A stretch of 64,000 nt of DNA from Pseudomonas nunensis (GCF_024296925.1 NZ_CP101125.1:4776501-4840500), one strand, 5' to 3'. Shown: positions 1 through 9,151, counted from the stretch's first letter. Notes: generated from the sequence alone by a model not told the origin. Translations and numbers: made by a program.

Positions 1-821
1 CGGCGCTGGGTGGCTGGGCGATTCCAATGGCTACCGACATTGCCTTCGCCCTCGGCGTACTGGCCTTGCTAGGCAAACGTGTGCCGGTGTCGCTCAAGCT
101 GTTCCTGATGACCCTGGCAATCATTGATGACCTGGGCGCCATCATCGTTATCGCGATTTTCTATTCCGGCACACTGTCGACCTTGTCCCTGGCATTGGCG
201 GGGGCCTGCATCGTCGCGTTGATTGCGATGAACCGGCTCGGCGTGGTCAAGCTCGGGCCGTACATGATCATCGGTTTGATCCTGTGGGTGTGCGTGCTCA
301 AGAGCGGTGTCCACGCGACACTGGCCGGCGTGACCCTCGCGTTCTGCATTCCACTGCGCACCAAGAACGCTGAACCTTCACCGCTGATGACCCTGGAACA
401 CGCCCTGCATCCGTGGGTGGCTTACGGCATCCTGCCGCTGTTTGCCTTCGCCAACGCCGGCCTGTCCCTGAGCGGCGTGACCCTGGAAAGCTTCACCCAC
501 CACGTGCCGATGGGCATCGCCATCGGCCTGCTGCTGGGCAAAACCGTCGGCGTCTTCGGCCTGACCTGGCTGGCCGTAAAGGTCGGCATCGCCGCCCTGC
601 CCCAAGGCGCCAATTGGGGCCAGGTGCTGGGCGTCGCGATCCTCTGCGGCATCGGTTTCACCATGAGCCTGTTTGTCGGTTCCCTGGCATTCGTGCCGGG
701 TGCCAGTGAATACGCCGGGATGGACCGAATGGGGATCTTGACCGGTTCGATTCTGGCGGCGTTGATCGGTTATGCGGTGACGGCGGCGGCGAGTCGCAAG
801 AGCGCCGCGCTGCAATCCTGA
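1..821 (+). CDS. nhaA: Na+/H+ antiporter NhaA, C-terminal part
   Basis: Inner-membrane antiporter that exchanges sodium for protons and supports pH and salt tolerance. The reading frame is open to the left edge of the window, so the N-terminus is missing; the first readable residues are [19 protein letters not shown], a stretch characteristic of NhaA that includes the conserved T-D of the transport core. Several hydrophobic segments follow ([15 protein letters not shown], with the conserved Asp pair, then more membrane spans), ending at a TGA stop. Internal ATG codons such as the one at 27 are not the true start. About 270 residues of a protein usually near 390 are present. No terminator was seen; only a short hairpin lies before the next gene. 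Confidence 0.95.
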   Translation, partial: ALGGWAIPMATDIAFALGVLALLGKRVPVSLKLFLMTLAIIDDLGAIIVIAIFYSGTLSTLSLALAGACIVALIAMNRLGVVKLGPYMIIGLILWVCVLKSGVHATLAGVTLAFCIPLRTKNAEPSPLMTLEHALHPWVAYGILPLFAFANAGLSLSGVTLESFTHHVPMGIAIGLLLGKTVGVFGLTWLAVKVGIAALPQGANWGQVLGVAILCGIGFTMSLFVGSLAFVPGASEYAGMDRMGILTGSILAALIGYAVTAAASRKSAALQS

Positions 822-895
822 GTGACAGAGAACACTCCTAGGGATATCAGAGACTCGTCCTACAGCCACGCTTAGCCACATTCGTTAACGTCGTG

Positions 896-914
896 CAGCC
901 TCCTTTCGAGGCTG
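896..914 (+). other. Short hairpin upstream of the pyocin-like gene
   Basis: A perfect 7-bp stem (cagcctc / gaggctg) with a 5-nt loop lies about 27 bases before the toxin start codon. It has no following T-run, so it is not a standard terminator. It may sit in the toxin mRNA leader. No convincing LexA box or run of pyocin P-boxes was seen between nhaA and the toxin. Confidence 0.35.
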
Positions 915-941
915 TCGACGGACGAATTTCAAGGACGATCA

Positions 942-2123
942 GTGGCTGGCAACAAGGACATTCCCCGGGTTAAGAACCCGCCGTCAGGTGACGGACATCG
1001 CGTCACCTACCGCTTCATGACCGCCGCCGAACTGGCCGAGCGAGACGCCCGGCAGCAAGCCTACGACGACATGCTCGCGAGGCAAGCAGCCTTCGAACGC
1101 AATCTTCCAGTCACTTCTTCTAAAGACGAAATCCCTCGCGCGGGATGCGTCTTCGCCAAGTCCTGCAAGTTGCCGGACGCCATCATCGACTACGCCAATC
1201 CTTCTGGGATGGTGCCCACCGACAGCCTCAACGATTACGGGGAAGTTACCTGGCTCGGTGCTCGCGAGGCAGACGATGCAGGGCTGCTGAATCTGCAAAC
1301 GATCAGCGCCAATACCCTCCCGCTGGGCATCGGACATATCGCTTTACGCGCCTCGGCCATTTCTGCCTTGCCATCCATAGGCGCAGCAGGCGCCACCGTA
1401 TTGGCCGGTTTGGTGGCGCTGTTCTGGACGCCGAGCCTGGGCGATAGCGCGCTTTATACCGAAGACCAACTGCGCGCCCTGAAACAGGCTCGCACGCGTG
1501 TTCGGTTAAGGGTCGAGCAACAGGCTGACGGCAGTCTCAAGGGTTACGCCTTTTACACCGGCAAGAACCGCGATTGGGAAATGGTTGATGTCGCGCAGTT
1601 CGAGTTACTCGGCAGTCAGCAGGTGGCGGACCTCGGGGACGGCATTGAACTGATCTGGACGCCGGCGGTGGATGGGTCCGACATTCTCGGCATTCCGGCT
1701 TTGGAAGCTGCGCCGCAGGCGCCACATATCTGGGTTTACCCGCCGACGGAAGCGGCAGATAGCATCATCGTGAACCCGGTTTACCCGCCTGAGTACAAGG
1801 ATTTCATTCTTGTGTTTCCGGTGGGGTCGGGGGTTAAGCCGGTTTATATAGTGGTGAGTGTTTCCGACCACAAATATCATCAGGCGCCAAAGGGCCTTAC
1901 TGCTTTTCCGGATGCAGTGAAAGACAAAGCAAGGAGCAACGTTCAAGGTGGGGGCAGCCTGCGCAAACGCTGGAAAGACCGCAAAGGACGTATTTACGAG
2001 TGGGATAGCCAACATGGGGCGGTTGAAATGTACGACAAGCAAGGAAAGCATCTAGGCGAATTCGACCCTGAAACAGGGGAACAGACTAAGCCCGCGAAAC
2101 CCGGAAGAACCACTCCTAAATAG
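942..2123 (+). CDS. S-type pyocin-like bacteriocin with colicin E3-type 16S rRNase domain
   Basis: Predicted toxin of 393 residues that would cut 16S rRNA in the decoding site, as colicin E3 does. Residues about 125-320 read as a Pyocin_S domain (for example YKDFILVFPVGSGVKPVYIV). The C-terminus matches the E3 cytotoxic domain: EWDSQHGAVE carries D355, H358 and E362, and R389 lies in the tail, aligning with E3 catalytic residues D510, H513, E517 and R545 with a one-residue gap in a loop. The start is GTG with AAGGA at 931-935. At 393 residues it is much shorter than full S-type pyocins (about 600-700). The first 125 residues hold the motif GCVFAKSC but no obvious receptor-binding or TonB-box region, so the route of delivery is unclear. 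The immunity gene follows 14 bases later. Confidence 0.87.
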   Translation: MAGNKDIPRVKNPPSGDGHRVTYRFMTAAELAERDARQQAYDDMLARQAAFERNLPVTSSKDEIPRAGCVFAKSCKLPDAIIDYANPSGMVPTDSLNDYGEVTWLGAREADDAGLLNLQTISANTLPLGIGHIALRASAISALPSIGAAGATVLAGLVALFWTPSLGDSALYTEDQLRALKQARTRVRLRVEQQADGSLKGYAFYTGKNRDWEMVDVAQFELLGSQQVADLGDGIELIWTPAVDGSDILGIPALEAAPQAPHIWVYPPTEAADSIIVNPVYPPEYKDFILVFPVGSGVKPVYIVVSVSDHKYHQAPKGLTAFPDAVKDKARSNVQGGGSLRKRWKDRKGRIYEWDSQHGAVEMYDKQGKHLGEFDPETGEQTKPAKPGRTTPK

Positions 2124-2137
2124 ACAGAGAGGCAGTT

Positions 2138-2377
2138 ATGTATTTGTGTATCACCGGATTTTTGCCTGACACATTTGAGGACAGCTCCCTGAAATATGAG
2201 CTTGATGTAGATACTGCATTTACCGACCAGATTGTGCAGTTCCTCGGCCATAAAAGCTTAAACGCAATGGCAAGCGGGGAATGGCGATTAACAGTTGAGC
2301 AGGCACAGAAAATTGGTGCTTTGATCAATATATCCCTCCCCCGAGACCTTGAAATATTTATTGGGGTTGAGGAATAG
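2138..2377 (+). CDS. Immunity protein for the adjacent rRNase toxin (pyocin S6 immunity-like)
   Basis: A 79-residue acidic protein (MYLCITGFLPDTFED...) encoded directly behind the rRNase toxin in the same direction. Its position, size and charge fit a cognate immunity protein that binds the nuclease domain until export. The sequence does not resemble the classical cloacin/E3 immunity fold that I can recall; it looks like the family named after the pyocin S6 immunity protein. That family name rests on memory of the general pattern, so the role is inferred mainly from context. AGAGAGGCAG, ending 5 bases before the ATG, gives a good ribosome binding site. Confidence 0.8.
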   Translation: MYLCITGFLPDTFEDSSLKYELDVDTAFTDQIVQFLGHKSLNAMASGEWRLTVEQAQKIGALINISLPRDLEIFIGVEE

Positions 2378-2391
2378 CACCACAGGCACAC

Positions 2392-2424
2392 AAAAAACCC
2401 CGACCAGTCACCTGATCAGGGTTT
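2392..2424 (-). terminator. Intrinsic terminator of the slyB-like gene
   Basis: On the minus strand an imperfect GC stem (AACCCTGATCAG... / ...GTCGGGGTT) is followed by a run of T residues. It lies just past the stop codon of the lipoprotein gene and may also end transcripts arriving from the immunity gene. Confidence 0.75.
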
Positions 2425-2444
2425 CGTTTGTAACTCGCTCGCGC

Positions 2445-2909
2445 TTAGTGCGAAACGCGACTAGTCCCGCCAACAGTGGAAATCCGCACCCGCTCGCCAA
2501 CACGGAACACTTCATTCTCCTGAACCTGCTGCACATAGGCACGCATGCTGCCGTCGTCTTCACGCACGGTAATCTCTACGCCCTGAGTACGCGTCAGACC
2601 TTCTTCAGTGGCCGAACCGATCAAACCACCCGCAACAGCACCGATCACTGCGGCAACGATACTACCGCGACCGCCACCGATGGCGCTGCCGCCAACCCCA
2701 CCGACCACGGCACCGGCGACGCCGCCGACAGGGGTCTTGGTGCCTTCGATTTTCACCGGACGCAGGGATTCGATGGTACCCATGCGAATCGTCTGCACGC
2801 GACGCGCTTCGTCACGGGAGTAGGAGTCACCGGTCAGGCTGGATTGGCAGCCGGTGAGCAACATCGCCATCGTGGAAAAGGAAGCAACCAGCAGAACAGA
2901 CTTACGCAT
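2445..2909 (-). CDS. SlyB-like glycine-zipper outer-membrane lipoprotein
   Basis: A 154-residue lipoprotein. The N-terminus MRKSVLLVAS...AMLLTGCQSS has a signal peptide with lipobox LTGC. The middle is a glycine-zipper segment (GGVAGAVVGGVGGSAIGG... and AVAGGLIGSATEEG) typical of the 17-kDa surface antigen/SlyB/PcpA group, and a short basic-acidic domain closes the protein. These lipoproteins sit in the outer membrane and are tied to envelope integrity and Mg2+ response. The start at 2909 is chosen because it begins the signal peptide and has GGAG upstream; an in-frame start at 2993 would add 28 unsuitable residues. Confidence 0.85.
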   Translation of the reverse strand: MRKSVLLVASFSTMAMLLTGCQSSLTGDSYSRDEARRVQTIRMGTIESLRPVKIEGTKTPVGGVAGAVVGGVGGSAIGGGRGSIVAAVIGAVAGGLIGSATEEGLTRTQGVEITVREDDGSMRAYVQQVQENEVFRVGERVRISTVGGTSRVSH

Positions 2910-3075
2910 AGCATCAACTCCAAAGGACAGGTATTCATTAAACTCCGCAGCTTGACGCGTGTCACGGCATCGCCCGGATAAAATTGGTTTCATTCAGGCC
3001 CGGTACAGGCGCCTCTGAACTCACAACACAGTAGCGTCAAATCCACAAAACTGCGTCGCTGACCCAAGGATTTTC

Positions 3076-3312
3076 ATGGATTACTTCATCATTGTCGTCA
3101 CGACGGTGGCCGGTTTGTACTTCCACTGGTGGCTGTACGTTCGGATCAAACGCTGGATGGACCGCGATCTGGCGTTAGCATTGGCCGGGAAAGACGAGCA
3201 TAAAAAAGTCTTTATGCTCCAGCAATTGGCGAACGCTCAAACGCAGAAAATCAAGCGTCGGGACCTGCCGCAGTGGCTTGAGGCCGCTGCGGCGGGCTAT
3301 CCCGGTCGGTAG
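3076..3312 (+). CDS. Small membrane protein of unknown function
   Basis: A 78-residue protein with one N-terminal membrane segment (YFIIVVTTVAGLYFHWWLYVRI) and a basic, helical cytoplasmic tail (KDEHKKVFMLQQLANAQTQKIKRR). AAGGATTTTC upstream gives a plausible ribosome binding site. It is convergent with pdxH, whose stop codon lies 6 bases past its own. I do not recognise a named family; a reading frame of this shape next to pdxH suggests a real but uncharacterised Pseudomonas gene. Confidence 0.7.
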   Translation: MDYFIIVVTTVAGLYFHWWLYVRIKRWMDRDLALALAGKDEHKKVFMLQQLANAQTQKIKRRDLPQWLEAAAAGYPGR

Positions 3313-3317
3313 ACTGC

Positions 3318-3965
3318 TTAGGGTGCCAGACGTTCAAGAATCCAGTCGGCGTCATGCAAGCGGTAGTTGAGGCGGTCGTGCAGGCGGCTCGGACGGCCTT
3401 GCCAGAACTCGATGCGCTCGGGGAGCAAACGGTAACCGCCCCAATGTTCCGGGCAGTGTGGCTGGGTGTCGCTGAAGCGCTGCTCGGTAATCTTGAGCAA
3501 CTCTTCCAATTCGCCACGATCAGCAATCACCCGGCTCTGCGGCGAAGCCCAGGCACCGAGGCGGCTGCCCAGAGGCCGGACCTGAAAGTAGGCGTCGGAC
3601 TCTTCAGGCGAAACCTTGACCACCCGACCTTCGATCCGCACCTGGCGCTCCAGGGTCGGCCAGAAGAACGTCATGGCGGCGAACGGGTTCACCGCCAGAT
3701 GCTGGCCCTTGGCGCTGTCGTAATTGGTGAAGAAGGTAAAACCCTGAGCATCCAGGCCCTTGAGTAGCAGAATGCGGCAATGGGGCCGACCGTCCAGATC
3801 GACGGTGGCCAAGGTCATTGCATTCGCCTCGACCGGCACCTGTTCGGTTTTCACCGCGTCGGCGAACCACTGATGGAACAGCGCGAACGGCTCGGCCGGG
3901 GCTTGCGCCTCGGTCAGGCCATCACGGGTGTAGTCGCGACGCATATCAGCCAGGGCCTGGGTCAT
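3318..3965 (-). CDS. pdxH: Pyridoxamine 5'-phosphate oxidase
   Basis: FMN-dependent enzyme that oxidises pyridoxamine or pyridoxine 5'-phosphate to pyridoxal 5'-phosphate, the last step of vitamin B6 synthesis and salvage. The 215-residue length is standard. FMN-contact regions are visible ([21 protein letters not shown] and the [12 protein letters not shown] strand), as is the C-terminal family signature ([24 protein letters not shown], shown here in part). It stands alone, convergent with the small membrane protein and 23 bases downstream of the OmpA-like gene. Confidence 0.97.
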   Translation of the reverse strand: MTQALADMRRDYTRDGLTEAQAPAEPFALFHQWFADAVKTEQVPVEANAMTLATVDLDGRPHCRILLLKGLDAQGFTFFTNYDSAKGQHLAVNPFAAMTFFWPTLERQVRIEGRVVKVSPEESDAYFQVRPLGSRLGAWASPQSRVIADRGELEELLKITEQRFSDTQPHCPEHWGGYRLLPERIEFWQGRPSRLHDRLNYRLHDADWILERLAP

Positions 3966-3988
3966 GGCACGTTCCTTCTGGTTAACGA

Positions 3989-5119
3989 TCAGTTCTTCGC
4001 AGCATCCGCCGCTACGACTTTCTTATCAGCAGCGGCTTTGGCCGGCGCAGCTTTTTTCGCCGGGGTCGCGGCTTTGGCGGGGGCTTTCTTGGCCGGAGCC
4101 TTGGCTGCGGCTTTCTTGGCTGGGGCCTTTTTCGCGGCAGGCACAGCGGCTTTCTTGGCGGCCGGTGCAGGCGCTACGGGTGCAACCACTGGTTTGGCGG
4201 CCTGGGCAGCGACCATGGTCACCGGCGCCGGGGCTGGCATGTTGTACTTGCTCAGCAACGCCACCATGGTGTTTTGCGGGGTCACCAGCAATTCCACGCG
4301 ACGGTTCAGGGCACGGCCTTCATTGCTGTCGTTGGCGGCACGCGGTGCTTCACCGCCCATGCCACGCAACATCAGGCGATCACGCTGCAAACCGCTGAGA
4401 CGGAAGATCGCGGCCACGGCCTGAGCACGTTCCTGGCTAAGTTTGACGTTGGCTGGAACGGCGCCCGAGGTGTCGCTGTGACCGAGGACCAGCACGGCGG
4501 TTTTTGGGTCGAGTTCGAGAATTTTCGCAACGCGGCTGAACGGGCCCAAGGTGACAGGCAACAGCATGGCCGGGCGATCCGGGTTGAACGAGCTGTCTGC
4601 CGGCGCGATGACCACCAGCACGTTTTCACGGCGCTCGAGTTGCAGGTTGCTGTCCTTGATCGCGTCACGCAGGCGCGGTTCGTAATCGTCGAGCCAGGCC
4701 TGGGTCACTTTCGGATCGGGCATCGGCACGGCTTTGGCGGTGCTCTGCTCTTTGCCGCCGAACGGCCACCACCACTTGCCACCCGCATCGGCGTCAGCCT
4801 TGGCAACGTCGGCTGGCTTGGCTTCGGGTTTGGCTTCAGGTTTGACGTCTGCCTTGGCAACAGGTTTGTCGGTGCTGTCATCGGAACCGAACGGCCAGTA
4901 CCAACGGCTGCTGCTTTCAGCCTTGACCACTGGCGCGGTGATCGCTGCTTTCACAGGTGCGGGCGCTGGGGCCGGGGCCGGATCTTTTGCGGCGACGGTG
5001 TCAGAAGAAGAACCGTACTGCCACCAGTGGCTACCGCCCTCGGCGTCATTTTGCGGAGTTTGCGCGCAACCGGTGATGGCGAAGCACAGTGCCAAAGCGA
5101 GAGTTTTATTGGATGACAT
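3989..5119 (-). CDS. OmpA-family lipoprotein with Trp-rich repeats and a Lys/Ala/Pro tail
   Basis: A 376-residue predicted lipoprotein (lipobox ITGC, Cys18). Residues about 30-125 hold three Trp-rich motifs, HWWQYG (31-36), RWYWPFG (72-78) and KWWWPFG (115-121), separated by Ala/Pro/Lys linkers. A peptidoglycan-binding OmpA domain follows ([10 protein letters not shown] and [10 protein letters not shown]). The last 60 residues are a low-complexity tail of repeated KKAPAKKAA units like histone H1-like AlgP. The start at 5119 begins the signal peptide; an in-frame start at 5170 adds a non-signal stretch. The protein should anchor the outer membrane to the cell wall; the role of the basic tail, which would face the periplasm, is unknown. 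Confidence 0.85.
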   Translation of the reverse strand: MSSNKTLALALCFAITGCAQTPQNDAEGGSHWWQYGSSSDTVAAKDPAPAPAPAPVKAAITAPVVKAESSSRWYWPFGSDDSTDKPVAKADVKPEAKPEAKPADVAKADADAGGKWWWPFGGKEQSTAKAVPMPDPKVTQAWLDDYEPRLRDAIKDSNLQLERRENVLVVIAPADSSFNPDRPAMLLPVTLGPFSRVAKILELDPKTAVLVLGHSDTSGAVPANVKLSQERAQAVAAIFRLSGLQRDRLMLRGMGGEAPRAANDSNEGRALNRRVELLVTPQNTMVALLSKYNMPAPAPVTMVAAQAAKPVVAPVAPAPAAKKAAVPAAKKAPAKKAAAKAPAKKAPAKAATPAKKAAPAKAAADKKVVAADAAKN

Positions 5120-5232
5120 TGGATATCCACAAAATGAAGTAATAAACACAGGCCCACATCGGGACCGCATAAACAGACGCTTTGAAACGAAAAAGGTTAC
5201 GAGGTTCCTGCGCAGGAACGTTCAGCAAAGTT

Positions 5233-6378
5233 TTACAGACAAGTGGCAAGCACCCGTACGAGCTTCTGCGCACGTGGATCCATCAAGACATACGGTCCCA
5301 AGGTATTTGTCACAAAACCAAAGGCCACATCGTGCTCTGGGTCAGCAAAGCCGATGGAACCGCCTGCGCCCGGATGGCCGAATGCGCGTGGGCCGAGGCC
5401 ATACGTGGCGTTCGGAACGTCCGGTTGATCGAGCATGCAACCCAGGCCGAAACGGGTCCGGGTCAGCAAAGTCTTGTCCTCACCGAGGCTGTGTTCGCGG
5501 GTCAGCTCGTCGAGCATTTCGCTTTCCAGCAAGCTGCCGTCCAGCAGACCGGCGTAGAACCCGGCCAGGCTGCGGGCATTGCCGTGGCCATTGGCGGCGG
5601 GTTGTTGCATGCGCCGCCACTCCGGTTTGTTGGTGCTGGTCATGATCGACGGCGGATTGGTGAACGCCCGGGTGGTCATGGCCGTCGGTTCGCGCATCGT
5701 CACTTGCAGCAGGCGTTGGGCTGCGGCATCGCCGACGTTGCCCTTGCCCCGGGCGATGTGCGCCACGCGGTGAAACTCTTCGTCCGCCAGGCCGACATGG
5801 AAGTCCAGGCCCAACGGCTTGGCGACCCGCGCGACGATGGATTCGCCCGGCCCACGACCGTCGGCACGGCGCAGCAACTCGCCCACCAGCCAGCCGTAAG
5901 TGATCGCGGCATAGCCGTGGCCGTCGCCCGGCGTCCACCACGGCGTTTCGGCGGCCAGCGCGTCGACCATGGTTTGCCAGTCATACAGCGCTTCGGGGGC
6001 CAGCAATTCACGCAGGGCCGGCAGACCAGCCTGATGGCAGAGCAATTGGCGCAGGGTTACGGATTCTTTGCCGGCGGCAGCGAATTCAGGCCAGTAGCGG
6101 GCCACCGGGGCATCGAGTTGCAACTTGCCTTCGGCGACCAGTTGCAGCGCGGTGACGGCGGTAAAGGTCTTGGTGCAGGAGAACAGATTGGCGATGGTGT
6201 CGCTGTGCCAGGCTTCAAGGCCATCCTTGTCGGAAGTACCGGCCCAGAGATCGAGAACGGTTTCACCGCCGACCTGGATGCACAACGCCGCGCCACGTTC
6301 CTGGGGATCGTCGAACAGCGCGGCGAAGGCTTCGCGCACCGCTTCGAACTTAAGCTCGTAATGACCCTGAATCTGCAA
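5233..6378 (-). CDS. EstB-like serine hydrolase (beta-lactamase class C fold)
   Basis: A 381-residue hydrolase of the penicillin-binding protein/class C beta-lactamase superfamily. The nucleophile motif SxxK is SCTK at residues 67-70, followed by a Tyr motif YGW at 161-163 where true beta-lactamases have YxN, and a late HPGAGGS segment near residue 336. These features match EstB-type carboxylesterases better than beta-lactamases. There is no signal peptide, so it is probably cytoplasmic. The true substrate is unknown. REP sequences lie upstream, in the 277-base gap before the agarase-like gene. Confidence 0.85.
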   Translation of the reverse strand: MQIQGHYELKFEAVREAFAALFDDPQERGAALCIQVGGETVLDLWAGTSDKDGLEAWHSDTIANLFSCTKTFTAVTALQLVAEGKLQLDAPVARYWPEFAAAGKESVTLRQLLCHQAGLPALRELLAPEALYDWQTMVDALAAETPWWTPGDGHGYAAITYGWLVGELLRRADGRGPGESIVARVAKPLGLDFHVGLADEEFHRVAHIARGKGNVGDAAAQRLLQVTMREPTAMTTRAFTNPPSIMTSTNKPEWRRMQQPAANGHGNARSLAGFYAGLLDGSLLESEMLDELTREHSLGEDKTLLTRTRFGLGCMLDQPDVPNATYGLGPRAFGHPGAGGSIGFADPEHDVAFGFVTNTLGPYVLMDPRAQKLVRVLATCL

Positions 6379-6507
6379 ACGTAACTCCCCCGGATAAACG
6401 CTCTACAAAGTGGTCCGCATTGTTCCAGCCCTAGAGGGTTTTGGGAACAGGGGCGGGCTGGGCGGTGTAGCCGCCCATAGATTTGTTTTGAAGATGTATG
6501 CCGTATG

Positions 6508-6641
6508 TGTGGCGAGGGGGCTCGCCCCCGTTGGGCTGCGAAGCGGCCCCAAAACCTGCAACCGAGGTGTATCAGATACACCGCATGCATTGGTTTCACG
6601 ACTGCTTCGCAGCCGAACGGGGGGCAAGCCCCCTCGCAACA
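6508..6641. repeat. REP-type inverted repeat pair
   Basis: Two facing REP-like units (tgtggcgagggggctcgcccc... and ...gggggcaagccccctcgcaaca) with internal arms gctgcgaagc / gcttcgcagc. It fills most of the 277-base gap between the esterase and agarase-like genes, where I see no gene. Confidence 0.8.
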
Positions 6642-6655
6642 GGCGGTCTTAAGCC

Positions 6656-9151
6656 TTAATGCCCATTCCCGGAATGCCCGCCCGCATGCCCGGCGCCCTG
6701 CCCCGGGCCTTTACCGGCGTCGGCTTTCCTGCCGCCCTCGGCTGCATGGCTGGCTTTATCCGCTTCGGCCTTGGCCTTCTCGGCCTCTTTACCCAGTTGA
6801 TCGACTGTCGTCAGGTTGCTTTTACGCACGCTGTCAACGAAGCCCTGGAACGGCACATCGGTAATGCCCACCAGGCCGAAGTGGCCGTTCTCGCCATCCA
6901 GCAAGCGACCGGTCACCGGTTGATCGAGGTACTGGAACCAGTGCACGCCGACAATCGACGGTTCGCTCAGCGCCTGTTTGAGGAAGTTGGCGTAAGCCGG
7001 GCCACGGTCTTCTTCCTTGGCCAATTGCGTCACGCCGCCCCAGAACGGACCGCGATCCGCCGAGCCGAAATTGAACTCGGTGATCAGCACCGGTTTGTCC
7101 AGGCTACGTAGTTTTTCGAAGTCGTAACCGTCCTGGGGTTGCAGGGTGTACATGTTGAAACTCAACACATCGCAATACTGCGCGCAGGACTCGACGGCTT
7201 CCGGGGTGCTGATGGCGAAACGGCCGCCGAGCAGCAACTGGTTCGGCGCGTGCCACTTGAGCGAGTCGGAAATAGTCTTGAAGTAGGTGTCTGCAAAGAC
7301 CTTCTGGAAGTATTTGTAGTCAGCTTCGATTTCCGGGTGTTCGGCGCTTGGCAGCGGCGCCACGAAGCCCGGATCCTCCATCAGTTCCCAGGCCGGCAGG
7401 TCAATGCCCCAGGCTTTCGATAGGCCCGCCTGGTTGCGGTACTTGTCGCGCAATTGCTTGAGGAACGCGCGTTTGGCCGGCACATCGGTGGTCATCTTCA
7501 AAGTGCCGTAAGCCAGGGCATAACGGGATTTCGGGTCATCACCGGGACCGGCCCAAGCCAACTCGTTGTCGGCGAAGTAACCGATCAGCCATGGATCATC
7601 ACGGTGATCCCGGGCCGCGATGGCCACGGCACGCTCGGTGGCCATGGCGAAACGCGGGTCGAACGGGTCAGGCATGCCGCCCCACCAGTCAATGCCGGTG
7701 CTGATGCTGGCGTAATCGCCGACGATCGACAGCGGCAAGGTGTACGGCACACGGTCCGCGTTGCCCAGCGCCGGATCGCTCCAGTTGCCGACGGTGTTGA
7801 AGCCCCAGGCTTGCAGGCGATTCAGGGTGTGGTCGGTCCAGCGTTGCTCATCAACCACTGCCTTGCAGGGCTCCGCCGCTTTGGCGACGGTGGCTTCGGC
7901 GGCGTTGGTCTTGGCGGCTTCGGCGATGCCGGACTCGGCCGTCGAAGGCGCGACGGGTTGCTCGGCGGCTTTTTCCTCAGTCTGTGCCACCGCATCAGCC
8001 TTGGCTGCTTCGGCCACACCGGCCTTGGTCTCGCTGGTCACCGCGCAGGGCTGACCATAGATGCGCTGCAAGTTGGCGCCATAAAAGTCGTACCAGCGCC
8101 CGACGTTGTAAGCCCGGCCCTGATCGGCGCCGTTGCCGCCACGGTTGTCGCCTTCGCCATAGTGGTTGGCCAGCGGCTCGTCAGGCTTGGGCAGGGATTC
8201 GAACATCCACTCGCGACCGGCGATGTAGGTTTGATCGACGTCCGGGGCAACGGTGTTCACGCCCAGGGAATAGAACGGATGGCCTTCCGGGGTCACCAAG
8301 TACCAGCGACCGTCACGCTTCTCGGTGCGGAAAAAACCGCTGGCCTTGAACGCCGGGCCTTTGTTCAAGCCACCGAACTTGTCCAGGGATGACTTCTCGC
8401 GCTCGGCCAGCCAGGTTTTCAGTTGTTGCTGTTCTTTTGCGGCAGCGGACTTCAGTTGCTCGTCGCTGCTGACTTTCTCCGGCCATTTGGCCCGGGTCGA
8501 TTGGCCGTAAGCGTCCACCAGAGCGCCATACACCGCTTTGCTCACGTCCTCGCCGTCCTGTACGCCGAAGCGTTCCAGCAAGATGCTCTGGGCGACTTTC
8601 GGCTGGTCCATCGACAAGCTCACCGACACCACCTGGCTGCGATCCAGTTCACCGCTACTGCTGCTGAGCAGCACGCGCTGACCGTCGACCGTCATGGGCA
8701 TCGGCGGGCCGGCCTTCATGCCCTGGCTCAGCGGCGAACTGGCCACCAACGGCACCAGCAGAGTTTGCGCCGGGCCGGCCGGCAGATCGACGCGGCTGAC
8801 CAGGGTCTTGCCGTCGTTGCTCTGGATGGTCACGTAGAGGGTCAAGGCCCAGTTCATCGCGCTCTGGACCCGCAGGCTCATGACACCCGACTGCGACCAG
8901 TCCCAGGCGCCGGTCTGCGGGGTCAGGCGCAAAGTAGGCTTGGCCACCGGGTTGAAGGTCACCCGGCGCAGCACTTCGCCTTCGGCCGTTTGCTCGGCGT
9001 TGGATTGCGGCAGGCTGGCGTCCTGGGTCGCCACCTGGACCACGTCGGCGGGGCGAACAAAGTTGAACAGCGTCTGCTGGCCGGCGGGTGCGGCGAGCAA
9101 GGGCGTTGCGAACAACAGGGCAAATACAGCAGGCAACGAACGACGAATCAT
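6656..9151 (-). CDS. GH50 beta-agarase-like glycoside hydrolase, secreted
   Basis: An 831-residue protein with an N-terminal signal peptide (MIRRSLPAVFALLFATPLLAAP), a beta-rich N-terminal region that may bind carbohydrate, and a TIM-barrel catalytic part resembling family GH50 agarases. Putative catalytic acids are E530 in FADNELAWAG and E692 in LITEFNFG; their spacing of 162 residues matches GH50 enzymes. A 60-residue Ala/Glu/Lys-rich insert between Cys369 and Cys429 interrupts the domain. The end is a Lys/Ala helix followed by a Gly/His tail (GHAGGHSGNGH). The start at 9151 is set by the signal peptide. Substrate is uncertain: terrestrial pseudomonads carrying this gene are not known as agar degraders, so another galactan is possible. 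Confidence 0.8.
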   Translation of the reverse strand: MIRRSLPAVFALLFATPLLAAPAGQQTLFNFVRPADVVQVATQDASLPQSNAEQTAEGEVLRRVTFNPVAKPTLRLTPQTGAWDWSQSGVMSLRVQSAMNWALTLYVTIQSNDGKTLVSRVDLPAGPAQTLLVPLVASSPLSQGMKAGPPMPMTVDGQRVLLSSSSGELDRSQVVSVSLSMDQPKVAQSILLERFGVQDGEDVSKAVYGALVDAYGQSTRAKWPEKVSSDEQLKSAAAKEQQQLKTWLAEREKSSLDKFGGLNKGPAFKASGFFRTEKRDGRWYLVTPEGHPFYSLGVNTVAPDVDQTYIAGREWMFESLPKPDEPLANHYGEGDNRGGNGADQGRAYNVGRWYDFYGANLQRIYGQPCAVTSETKAGVAEAAKADAVAQTEEKAAEQPVAPSTAESGIAEAAKTNAAEATVAKAAEPCKAVVDEQRWTDHTLNRLQAWGFNTVGNWSDPALGNADRVPYTLPLSIVGDYASISTGIDWWGGMPDPFDPRFAMATERAVAIAARDHRDDPWLIGYFADNELAWAGPGDDPKSRYALAYGTLKMTTDVPAKRAFLKQLRDKYRNQAGLSKAWGIDLPAWELMEDPGFVAPLPSAEHPEIEADYKYFQKVFADTYFKTISDSLKWHAPNQLLLGGRFAISTPEAVESCAQYCDVLSFNMYTLQPQDGYDFEKLRSLDKPVLITEFNFGSADRGPFWGGVTQLAKEEDRGPAYANFLKQALSEPSIVGVHWFQYLDQPVTGRLLDGENGHFGLVGITDVPFQGFVDSVRKSNLTTVDQLGKEAEKAKAEADKASHAAEGGRKADAGKGPGQGAGHAGGHSGNGH

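Noticed and set aside
2349..2981. 210-codon open frame on the plus strand over the slyB-like gene
   Set aside because: Antisense to a lipoprotein gene with clear signal peptide, ribosome site and terminator.
5233..6378. A true class C beta-lactamase (resistance gene)
   Set aside because: No signal peptide and YGW in place of the YxN motif; EstB-type esterase fits better.
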